This document shows, piece after piece, positions 49,801 through 61,800 of a stretch of 64,000 bases of DNA (positions are counted from its first letter, which is position 1; every line of letters begins with the position of its first letter). Source of the DNA: Blastobasis lacticolella (taxonomy: Eukaryota; Arthropoda; Insecta; Lepidoptera; Blastobasidae); NCBI GenBank assembly GCA_905147135.1, contig LR990051.1, forward strand, positions 15,033,115-15,097,114. Direction: 5' to 3'. The notes below the pieces were generated by a model that saw only the letters and a list, made by a program, of their open reading frames with translations, searched no databases and had not been told where the DNA came from. A program made the translations under genes and the position numbers.

Positions 49801-52800
49801 CAGATTTCCAGGCAGTTAATGAGTGCCGCCCAAAAAAAACAGCGGCAAATAAGCACACATATCACCCGTGATTAGATCCGCCGCGGTCCGCGTGACCGAT
49901 GAGTCGGTAGAACTCTGGGTGGTGATGGGTATGCCGTGCATATCCAGGTGCTCAGTAGCCAGCTGCAGCTCGGCCAGCGCGCGCTGCGAGTAGGGCATGC
50001 CGGGCATACCTCAGCGTCTGCAGCTCGGCCTCGAGGCGCGCCCGCAGCCCGCGCTCGGCGTGCTCGCGGCGCTCGGCGGCCTGCTGCAGCGAGGCCAGCG
50101 CGCGCTGCGAGTAGGGCATGCCGGGCATACCTCAGCGTCTGCAGCTCGGCCTCGAGGCGCGCCCGCAGCCCGCGCTCGGCGTGCTCGCGGCGCTCGGCGG
50201 CCTGCTGCAGCGAGGCCAGCGCGCGCTGCGAGTAGGGCATGCCGGGCATACCTCAGCGTCTGCAGCTCGGCCTCGAGGCGCGCCCGCAGCCCGCGCTCGG
50301 CGTGCTCGCGGCGCTCGGCGGCCTGCTGCAGCGAGGCCAGCGCGCGCTGCGAGTAGGGCATGCCGGGCATACCTCAGCGTCTGCAGCTCGGCCTCGAGGC
50401 GCGCCCGCAGCCCGCGCTCGGCGTGCTCGCGGCGCTCGGCGGCCTGCTGCAGCGAGGCCAGCGCGCGCTGCGAGTAGGGCATGCCGGGCATACCTCAGCG
50501 TCTGCAGCTCGGCCTCGAGGCGCGCCCGCAGCCCGCGCTCGGCGTGCTCGCGGCGCTCGGCGGCCTGCTGCAGCGAGGCCAGCGCGCGCTGCGAGTAGGG
50601 CATGCCGGGCATACCTCAGCGTCTGCAGCTCGGCCTCGAGGCGCGCCCGCAGCCCGCGCTCGGCGTGCTCGCGGCGCTCGGCGGCCTGCTGCAGCGAGGC
50701 CAGCGCGCGCTGCGAGTAGGGCATGCCGGGCATACCTCAGCGTCTGCAGCTCGGCCTCGAGGCGCGCCCGCAGCCCGCGCTCGGCGTGCTCGCGGCGCTC
50801 GGCGGCCTGCTGCAGCGAGGCCAGCGCGCGCTGCGAGTAGGGCATGCCGGGCATACCTCAGCGTCTGCAGCTCGGCCTCGAGGCGCGCCCGCAGCCCGCG
50901 CTCGGCGTGCTCGCGGCGCTCGGCGGCCTGCTGCAGCGAGGCCAGCGCGCGCTGCGAGTAGGGCATGCCGGGCATACCTCAGCGTCTGCAGCTCGGCCTC
51001 GAGGCGCGCCCGCAGCCCGCGCTCGGCGTGCTCGCGGCGCTCGGCGGCCTGCTGCAGCGAGGCCAGCGCGCGCTGCGAGTAGGGCATGCCGGGCATACCT
51101 CAGCGTCTGCAGCTCGGCCTCGAGGCGCGCCCGCAGCCCGCGCTCGGCGTGCTCGCGGCGCTCGGCGGCCTGCTGCAGCGAGGCCAGCGCGCGCTGCGAG
51201 TAGGGCATGCCGGGCATACCTCAGCGTCTGCAGCTCGGCCTCGAGGCGCGCCCGCAGCCCGCGCTCGGCGTGCTCGCGGCGCTCGGCGGCCTGCTGCAGC
51301 GAGGCCAGCGCGCGCTGCGAGTAGGGCATGCCGGGCATACCTCAGCGTCTGCAGCTCGGCCTCGAGGCGCGCCCGCAGCCCGCGCTCGGCGTGCTCGCGG
51401 CGCTCGGCGGCCTGCTGCAGCGAGGCCAGCGCGCGCTGCGAGTAGGGCATGCCGGGCATACCTCAGCGTCTGCAGCTCGGCCTCGAGGCGCGCCCGCAGC
51501 CCGCGCTCGGCGTGCTCGCGGCGCTCGGCGGCCTGCTGCAGCGAGGCCAGCGCGCGCTGCGAGTAGGGCATGCCGGGCATACCTCAGCGTCTGCAGCTCG
51601 GCCTCGAGGCGCGCCCGCAGCCCGCGCTCGGCGTGCTCGCGGCGCTCGGCGGCCTGCTGCAGCGAGGCCAGCGCGCGCTGCAGACCCACCACGCGCTCCA
51701 CGTACCCGTGCGCGTGACGACACTGAAAGGGGGAACGGAAACGAATCAGAACCTAGTACAGCTAATACCCCACACGATAGACTCCAGAGAAAAAAAAATT
51801 TTTGCCCGTACAAAAAAATTATGACACCATTTCTCTCCGAAGGGAAGGAAAAAGGAGGGAGGAGAATGGGGACAAGGAAGGGGATGTAACAATTTTTAAG
51901 AACTGCGGATCAGTTCGTTTGGGCATCTAGTATACCAATGCCAAACGGCTAGCTTGTACACCAATTTACATTTTTTTGGGAGTACACATTACATTTTATG
52001 CTCTTGAATAAATGATATTTTCTATCTATCGAAGATATAGCAATGGCAATGGCATCTGAGAGCCCCCGGGTCGTCTTTATTTATTTTATTTATTTATTTA
52101 TAAGGTTCACCAACAGTTTATACACTACATAAAAATCTTATAGTATGTAAAGTAACAGCATTTATCTAGTTTTAAGTATAAAACCAATAATAGGTAAACA
52201 CTGCATGCGTTTTCAATTAATTGTTATCACAACTGGACACCATCTAACTGTACAAAGTGCAAAAAAGAAATTATATTTTTTAAAGTTTTAACATTGTTCA
52301 AATGCAAATAAACAAAAACCAAAGTTAACAAATTATGTGACTGATTAACAAAGTAAATAAACAATTTAAGAAAGTAAACAATACATTTTTAAATGGGTAG
52401 GTACTTAAATTTACGCCTACAAGATCAGAGTCCATCAGAAATACGCCTGAATAAGATGGTTTTAAAGGTTGTGCTTTTGTTGTGGAAAGGTCTACATCCC
52501 CCACCCCACACAAAATATTGTACTCTCAACAAATACGGGGAATTGTGGAATGAAACCCCAGATTAGTCCTGTAAAACTTAATGGCAAAGGTTCTGCTGTC
52601 CCTGATACGACTGTTTATCCGCGGAACATTGAAGTTTAACTGTTCCAGCAATTGTGAACAGTTTACTAGATTATTGGCGATCTTGAATAACAATGTCATA
52701 TCAGCAATCCAACGACGATCTTTCAATGACACAACCTTAAATGTGATACACCGTTCCTTATACACTGCAATAAGCAAACCACCACCGTCGCATTTACTGC

Positions 52801-55800
52801 TATTGGTGTTGCAGCGATCGCGTCTATGGATACAAAAATTGTTATTCAAAACCTCAGCATCTAACACACTTTCATTCAACCAGGTTTCAGTCATGACTAT
52901 AACATCGTAATCGCAATTTAAGCTTGACAGATACAGTCTTTCGGTATGGTACGGCATATTTCGAAGATTACCCTTCTTAAAAGTAAAAAAAAGTCCTGGA
53001 ACAATTCCATCTGTGAACCTACCTCCTCCTCGAGGCTGACGACGTTGGCCTGCGCATTGGTGAGCGCGGTGTCGAGGATCCCGATGTGCGTGCGCTGCTC
53101 TTGCAGGGTGGCGCGTTGGGACACCATCTCGATCTGCTGACGCTCCTTCGCCACTGATAGCTCCTTGTCTGGGGGGAACGGGGGCTGTTATGAGTATCGG
53201 AGACCTATTAATTTTTCTATTCCGACCTATTCAGTTTTATAATTGGTCGAAACTAATAAATATCTCGGGTCAGTAGGTAAAAAGTTTAGTAAAAATACTA
53301 AAAACTACTACTTCTTTTTTAGAATAATGTTGCGTCAACGTCTTATCTATTAAAATATTTAAATCTTAATCAGCTATTGGATTCTCCAGAGAATTGCTTA
53401 TTTCTTTCAGAAACCGGTGTAAAAACCAGAACTCAAATTTGGCCCCCGTACAAGGTACACATACCTTGATGCCGCTGGCGGACAATGACAAACATTCTTT
53501 ATATTTCGGACGTAAAATTTTTAATGTTCTAGCGTGGATGCGTATTTAGTACCTGCTAGAAGAATGGACCCTGGCATTAGCTGGATCGACAGTTTGGATC
53601 AAAAGTATCTGCATTTCTTAGCTAAACATTTCCTTTCTGTAGGCCTGCTGGAAGAAATTTTTTTCAGAAATAAGTAGTGCCTGTTGTGTCAGTTATATCT
53701 ATGTTATATCTCTGTATTTCTTTATTGTGTACAATAAAGAACTTTAAACGTAACTGGTCGATTAATTTCGATTTCGTCACCCGTCTCACTAGAGGAGGCT
53801 GCATGACATTTTGTCCTTGTACATTGCTGGTAATGTAACTCAGTAATGTACAAGTAACAATGTTCATTAGCAGCGAATTAGTGTGCCATGCTCACTCTGC
53901 GTGATGAGCTGCGCGATGAGCATGTCCCGGTTCTGCAGCTCCTTGCGCAGCGCCTCCGCGTCGTCGCCCGCCGCCGCGCCGCGCCCGCCCAGCGACCCCA
54001 GCGACCCCAGCGCCCCCCAGCCCCCAGCGGGGTGACGTCACTCACTCTGCGTGATGAGCTGCGCGATGAGCATGTCCCGGTTCTGCAGCTCCTTGCGCAG
54101 CGCCTCCGCGTCGTCGCCCGCCGCCGCGCCGCGCCCGCCCAGCGACCCCAGCGACCCCAGCGCCCCCCAGCCCCCAGCGGGGTGACGTCACTCACTCTGC
54201 GTGATGAGCTGCGCGATGAGCATGTCCCGGTTCTGCAGCTCCTTGCGCAGCGCCTCCGCGTCGTCGCCCGCCGCCGCGCCGCGCCCGCCCAGCGACCCCA
54301 GCGACCCCAGCGCCCCCCAGCCCCCAGCGGGGTGACGTCACTCACTCTGCGTGATGAGCTGCGCGATGAGCATGTCCCGGTTCTGCAGCTCCTTGCGCAG
54401 CGCCTCCGCGTCGTCGCCCGCCGCCGCGCCGCGCCCGCCCAGCGACCCCAGCGACCCCAGCGCCCCCCAGCCCCCAGCGGGGTGACGTCACTCACTCTGC
54501 GTGATGAGCTGCGCGATGAGCATGTCCCGGTTCTGCAGCTCCTTGCGCAGCGCCTCCGCGTCGTCGCCCGCCGCCGCGCCGCGCCCGCCCAGCGACCCCA
54601 GCGACCCCAGCGCCCCCCAGCCCCCAGCGGGGTGACGTCACTCACTCTGCGTGATGAGCTGCGCGATGAGCATGTCCCGGTTCTGCAGCTCCTTGCGCAG
54701 CGCCTCCGCGTCGTCGCCCGCCGCCGCGCCGCGCCCGCCCAGCGACCCCAGCGACCCCAGCGCCCCCCAGCCCCCAGCGGGGTGACGTCACTCACTCTGC
54801 GTGATGAGCTGCGCGATGAGCATGTCCCGGTTCTGCAGCTCCTTGCGCAGCGCCTCCGCGTCGTCGCCCGCCGCCGCGCCGCGCCCGCCCAGCGACCCCA
54901 GCGACCCCAGCGCCCCCCAGCCCCCAGCGGGGTGACGTCACTCACTCTGCGTGATGAGCTGCGCGATGAGCATGTCCCGGTTCTGCAGCTCCTTGCGCAG
55001 CGCCTCCGCGTCGTCGCCCGCCGCCGCGCCGCGCCCGCCCAGCGACCCCAGCGACCCCAGCGCCCCCCAGCCCCCAGCGGGGTGACGTCACTCACTCTGC
55101 GTGATGAGCTGCGCGATGAGCATGTCCCGGTTCTGCAGCTCCTTGCGCAGCGCCTCCGCGTCGTCGCCCGCCGCCGCGCCGCGCCCGCCCAGCGACCCCA
55201 GCGACCCCAGCGCCCCCCAGCCCCCAGCGGGGTGACGTCACTCACTCTGCGTGATGAGCTGCGCGATGAGCATGTCCCGGTTCTGCAGCTCCTTGCGCAG
55301 CGCCTCCGCGTCGTCGCCCGCCGCCGCGCCGCGCCCGCCCAGCGACACTAGCTCCACCTAGCGGGGAGAGGTGCTAATTAGCATTTTATTTACATCGGGC
55401 TACCCCACCATTTGTACCGATCGCTACGAATCCTCACCACCATCACACACTAAAAATTAATTTTCAATACTGAGTTGTATGCAAAGTTGGCTATGATGAA
55501 TATGACATGGTTGACAAAACAATATTTATGGCAACTTCTGTTTAGCCAGGCTCTACAACAGCTCCCTTAAATGGGTACTAAGTTTTGACAGTCCGAGGCT
55601 AAACTAATACTGTAATGCTGTCTTGAACGAGAACTGTACAAAACAACTAAGTGCTGTTTTGTATGGACGTAGTATATAGTTCCACAAAATCTCACTAGAT
55701 GGCTCTGCAGGTAAAATAGAACGCGGTATTGAAATATTCTTGCCGTTACATATTATCCTGTTCAATGTTTCGATTAAATGAGAATTCAGTGAGAGAACCG

Positions 55801-58800
55801 AGAGAGTTTCGTGAAGTACTTGTATGGTGTTTTAAATACTGCCGCGACAAGAACTGTAATGTATCATGCTACTCATAGCATTTTTGGCTATCGGTCTGTT
55901 TGAAAGGGAATCGTGCAAGCGAATCAATTTACTTGCATATTTGTGTGGTTTATTTATGTAAACAAAATCTAGGCTTCTCGTTTTCGCAGCAACTACATAA
56001 TTTTTTGAATAACTTAGATTCTGTTATGAATAAACAATGTGATGTTGGTTTTCTTATAGCCGGGGATTTTAATTTCAACAACATTGACTGGACATATGCG
56101 GGGAGTGACGGTTCCTGTGTTCCTTCCAAATATACCACTAGTGATGATTTGTTTTTGGTAGACACGATTAATGCATTGAGTTTATCTCAGTACAATAATA
56201 CAAAAAATGCTTATGGTAGAACTCTGGATCTGCTACTCGCAACTAGTAAAATCATAGTTTAAGACTGTAGTGCTGCTTGTTGCGGGATAGGGTTAGAGTA
56301 TTGGAAACACTTTGTTATAAAAAGTACATTGATTTGGTTGAAAGTTCTAACATCAAAAACCCAAAAAATTTCTGGTCGTATTTTAACTCTAAGACGAAGA
56401 ATAATGTATTGCCTAATAGCTTAAGGTATAATGACACAGTTTATACTACCTGATGATATTTGTAATGCATTTTCGCCGTACTTTCATTCCACATTCCTAA
56501 ACTCTGCTAATCCTAGCTTACATAATAACGAGTCCGAGTCCCCCATTTCGGTATCGGATATATCCTCTATTTGTGTAGATATTAACTTAGTTGTTAAGTT
56601 TCTTAAAGACTTAGATCCAAACAAATCAGCCGGGCCGGATTATTTACCAGCTAGGTTTTTAATTTGCACAAACCATATCTAGGCCTATTGCGATTTTTTT
56701 CGAAAGACATTTGAATGTGGTGCTGTTCCTAGAATATGGAAGCGCGCTTTCATAACACATATAAAAAGTATATAAAAAGGGGTCTAGGAGCGAGGTATCA
56801 AACTATCGACCAATTTCCAAGCTTTGTATAGTCTCCAAAGTGCTTGAGAGATTGGTTTACAATCAGTTGTATCCGGCGTTAAAACAGTCTTTCAGTGAAA
56901 CTCAGCATGGATTCCTTAGGGGCCGTTCAACGGTATCCAATCTGGTTTTGTTAAATAACAACTATAACTTAACTGAAGAGATGGAGGGAGGTTCACAGCT
57001 CGATGTCATTTACACTGATAACAGTAAGGCATTTGACAGAATCCCGCATGACTATTACTTTCTAAATTACTCAAGATTGGTGTAAGGGGAGACCTGCTTA
57101 GTTGGCTCTCTTCTTACATTGAAAATAGGTCACAGGCTGTCGTAGTTAATAACTACATATCTGGATGGGTTTCTATCCCCAGCGGTGTCCCCCAGGGGAC
57201 CTTGCCGGGGCCGTTATTGTTTTTAATTTTTGTAAATGACTTGAGTTGGTAAACCCATAAAAAAAATTGTTCCACTAGTCATACCTGATGCGTAAGCGCC
57301 CGATTCAGATCTTGCAGCCTTCTAGTGTCCTGCTGCAGCCTCGTTCTTGCCGCTCGCTCCAGCCGCTCGCGGCGCTCGCACGAGGATACCAGCTCCGTGT
57401 GAGCTGCGCGCACCTTCTCCACCTCCTCCTCCAGCTGGGGGGGGAGAGGTCAAGTTATGTTGGTTTGTTGGGAGAATAAAGCCCTGTGTCGTTGATACGT
57501 AGGAGATTGTGTCAACTAGCTGATACTGGCAACCAGTAGTTGTTTAAACTTAACATGTTCAACTGCTGTAAAATGACGAATATATTCCACCCAATGAGAG
57601 GGCGTCATTGTGACGTGAGACCTCACGTCGAGACGAGCTGCTCCGAAATCTGACGAATACGTAAGCAGCTGTTGGTGAGAAAGTATACAGGGTGTTTCAT
57701 AATACATGTATAAAGCCGTGGACTGGATGGAGTGCTAAACGTATTAAAACGATAGGTACAATTATTTTTTTCGTGCGTGGAATAGTAAGCGAGAAAATGA
57801 CTATCGAACTTTTACCTTTTCAATGTCGATAATCGACATTTTGAAAACGAAAGACCGCATATCTAGAAATCAGTTGTAAAAGGTCACTCAAGTTCATAGT
57901 ACTAGGCGCAATGGGATATTAAGGAGATCTAAATTAGCCGTTTTGTATTTTTTGGTTTGAGGGTTCTGTACAAAAAAATACTGTAATTTTAATTTAAAAG
58001 GTTAAACTTCTCCTTCTAGGATCATCAACTTGAAATAGAGCTGCGCATCAACGTAGTCGATATGGTTATTTTTCTTTAAAAACGAAGATTTTTTATAAAA
58101 ATTAAAATTCAATGTCTGAATAATATGAAGTCACCAGTGTACTCTTTGCAAGCTATACTTTAACACCCTTTCGGCTTTATACATGTATTATGAAACACCC
58201 TGTATAGGTACATAGTATAATCATCATCCCACAAAAGAGTTTGTTGCTGCGCAACTAAATTATCTTCAATTATCATCCATATTTAAAAATGCTATGCAAT
58301 AGCTTTACCGCGGCAGTCCCCGAGTGCCACACGTATTTTATTTATTTTCAGACATTCTCGTTTTTGTGTGATTACTCGTATATCAAAATTTGTTGGATCC
58401 AAACGAATGGCGGATTTGAAAAGTGAAAATAAAAGTAATAAGAATATTGTTTGAAATTAGTGGAAACATAAGTTGACTATTTACTGCGAAGGTAAGTACA
58501 CTGTGAATGTGTATATATATTATTAACAGATTATTCAATCAAATCTTTTCGTAACCTAAACATGGCGTGCAAGCAAATTTAGGGATCCGTAGTGACACGC
58601 CAAAACCAACTAAATCGAGTATTTACATAGTTTTACTTTAAAAGCTCAGAGTACAAATTCTTAATTTTTTTCTTTACATATTCAAGTCACCATTTTTACA
58701 AGGGCTTTGAGTATATTATACCTAGAGATTACACTCACCAGTTAAAATAATAACCCAAACTACACAATTTCTTGCATTTATTGTTTCTTCATTGACTGGG

Positions 58801-61800
58801 TTAGTGTGGTGTAGTAGTAGTGTGTAGTAGTAATAACAATCTCAGTTTTGCACCTATTACGCCTAATTAAGACGCAAATTCAGAAATGTAAATATAATAA
58901 TTTTTGGATCTCTCCTATACAAGCGTGGGGTATCGTTATATCGTAAGACAGGTCTTATAAAAAAAAGTGAAGGTTTCTCAGAACTAATCCAAGAAAAGAT
59001 AAATTTATTTCGTTATTTATGTATCTCTTATTATTATTACGGTATCGCATTCTTACTTGTTTTTTTTAATTATACGTAATGCTGTGATTGACACAAAGTT
59101 TTTTTTTCAATGTGAAAATCAAGCGAACTCCCTCGTACGTTGAGAACCAACCAGTCTTTACTGTACCTGATAACTCGTCAGTAATAATTGTTGCCAATGC
59201 AGTTAATCATCACACATTATTTTGACGTCTTCGGATCATGAAATCTTAGGTACCTACTGTTTGATGAATGGAGGTCAAAACAATGTTATCAATAAAACTC
59301 AAGAAAGTAGTTATATGAATAAAACATTCTAGATTCCGAAAAAAAAGGCTAGAGAGCAACTATAAGAAACTTATTCAATAGTGTGTTCCAGTGGGAAAGC
59401 AATAAACTGTGCCAAAACGCGAATAAATATTATGTTCATGATTTTGTGTATTCCATGACTCTTTATACGACAATTTTATTATCATTATACGTGTCAACTA
59501 TTAAATAAAAAGGCAACATTGCATTACTTAACTGACAATGGGAATTGTGAATGTGTGATAAATAATCCTTTAATTGATTTTGATTCTTTTACAGAAAAAC
59601 TAAGTTGATTTGTTTTGTGATCAGAATAAAATAACTGTGATTTAAATATTGTGTTTAATTTTACATTTTATACTGAGTAAAGTAAAGGAAAAAATATAGT
59701 GATTTTTCATGCTCAATACACATTAGTTTACATTGTACATCTCTCAGCCTTATTCTCAGCTGAATACATATTTAGCTACAATCACTTAATTGGAAGCAGA
59801 ATTCATCGAAAAGTCTTTCGATACGTCCTCATTATCACGACTTAATGAATAATTACATCTTCCTTCATCAATATCAATCAAATATGGATGATGAGATGAT
59901 GGATTCATGATGGAGCCCACGCTGCGGGGGTCACAGTACCTTGTCAGCCTTGGCGGCGCGGTCGAGCGCCCTAGCCAGCCGTCTCTTCAGCTGGTGGTTC
60001 TCCGCGGCCAAGGCGTCCAGCACGGCCGTGAACGCGTCGTCGGCGGGCGACAGCGAGCGCGAGCCGCCGCTGCCCCAGCCCGACGTGGAGCCGCCGCCCG
60101 ACCGACCGCCGCCGCCCACGCTGCGAGGGGATTACAGCGGATTCAAAATATTTGCTTCGAACTAAACTCGCGTTCTTCACACAGGACTTACACGCGACGT
60201 ACGTTGTTTTCCCGACGTCTCAGTAGAGTTACACTCAACCTAGTGGTGTGCAAAATAAATAACTTTAAGACTGAAGATTCGTCGTCGGACGTATTCATGG
60301 ACATCGTAAGTGTTGTGTGCCATAAAGTTCCGGATAAACAAAACCATGCGAGAGTAGGAAGTCTACTCGCACATCACCGCAGCTGTCACCTCTAAATTGC
60401 AGTCCTCTCGTCACCACGGTGGGTGGAACCCTATCGAAACGTCGAGAAAACAAATCGAAAAGGTACATCGCGTGTGAGTTACGATTAATATAATACGTAT
60501 TAAAGACGTTAATACGGTTGTAAAAATTTATATATTTGTGCAGTCTACACTCCGCCTCCTGTGACTTTGGATAGGATTGAGTACCAGTTAGACTCTATCA
60601 GAATTCATTATCAAATTGAAAAAGAAAAAATATCGTCAAAGGTCTAAGAAATTCAAAAATCTCCTAGATCAATACGAATTCTCATTGGCCAGAACTAGAT
60701 GTCACACCGAAATTAAAAACTGTTACTCGAGATACGTTAAAACTATAGAAAATAACATAAATAAAAAAGACATGAATCTTTCTGGTCATTCATCAAATCT
60801 AAACGCAAAGCCCACAGTAATATTTCCGGTTAAATAATCACGAACAACATAAAATTTTCATCTCCAGAGTCTACCTGTAACGCCCTTGCCACACATTTTT
60901 CCTCAGTTTATGCAGTTGACGAATCTGAACATTCGGGAGCCACGCGATGCCGAGAAAACGTTAGAAGCTATTGAATTATCCTTAGAAAGCATTGAAAAAT
61001 CTTTACAAGCTTTAAATGTTACAAAAGGCCCTGACGGAATTCCGCCAATATTTTATCACGAATGTGCCTCTAATTTAGTTCAGCCTCTGTATATAATGTA
61101 CAATAATTCCTTAAAAACCGGAACATTTCCAAATTCGTGCCAGCTGGCTCACGTGGTCCCTATTCCTGAGTGGAAGTACCACTGACGTGAAAAATTATAG
61201 GCCAATTTGACTATTAAATACAGTGACCAAGATTTTTGAATCTTTGGTTTATCCTCACTCTTGCGGTTCCTCGATCTTGTTAGTTCAATTTTGGTCTCAC
61301 ATCAACATGGTTTTCGCAGCAAAATGTCCACGCTTTCTAATCTCACACAGTACATAAATGATCTTGCAGAATCTGTGGACCAGGGCCATCAAGTTGATGC
61401 AGTATACACAGACATAAGCAAGGCTTTTGATCGAGTGAATCACAACATACTCATCTGGAAATTGCATAAAGTGGGAGTTCGTGGTGGTGTCCTGAGTTGG
61501 ATGAAATCTTATCTATCATCTCGTATACAAAAGGTAGCGGTCTGCGGATATGTTTCGGACACGTTTGAGGCCACATCCGGTGTACCCCAAGGGTCACACT
61601 TGGGGCCACTGCTCTTTCTTATATTTATAAATGATTTGGCAACTTGTATTATTCTATCAAAGTTTTTATTCTTCGCTGATGATTTGAAGCTATATAAGGT
61701 TATCATGGATTATACAGACTCTGTTTTACTCCAGTGCGAACTGGATAATGTGAAAGAATGGTGTGAAATTAACCAACTTTCATTAAACATTAAGAAATGT

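Noticed and set aside
49872..51889. Series of 119-codon frames every 121 bases on both strands
   Set aside because: Produced by the 121-bp array; each reads through donor and intron pieces out of the Amot frame.
48998..55346. CRISPR-like regular repeats
   Set aside because: The arrays have no unique spacers; the units are contiguous and contain exon sequence of a eukaryotic gene.
53878..55351. Very long open frames on both strands (455 and 487 codons) with a 50-residue repeat
   Set aside because: They exist because the 150-bp unit is a multiple of three and GC-rich. Neither is in the frame of exon D, and neither resembles a protein family.
59907..60395. 162-codon plus-strand frame
   Set aside because: Complement of Amot exon B extended into the intron by chance.
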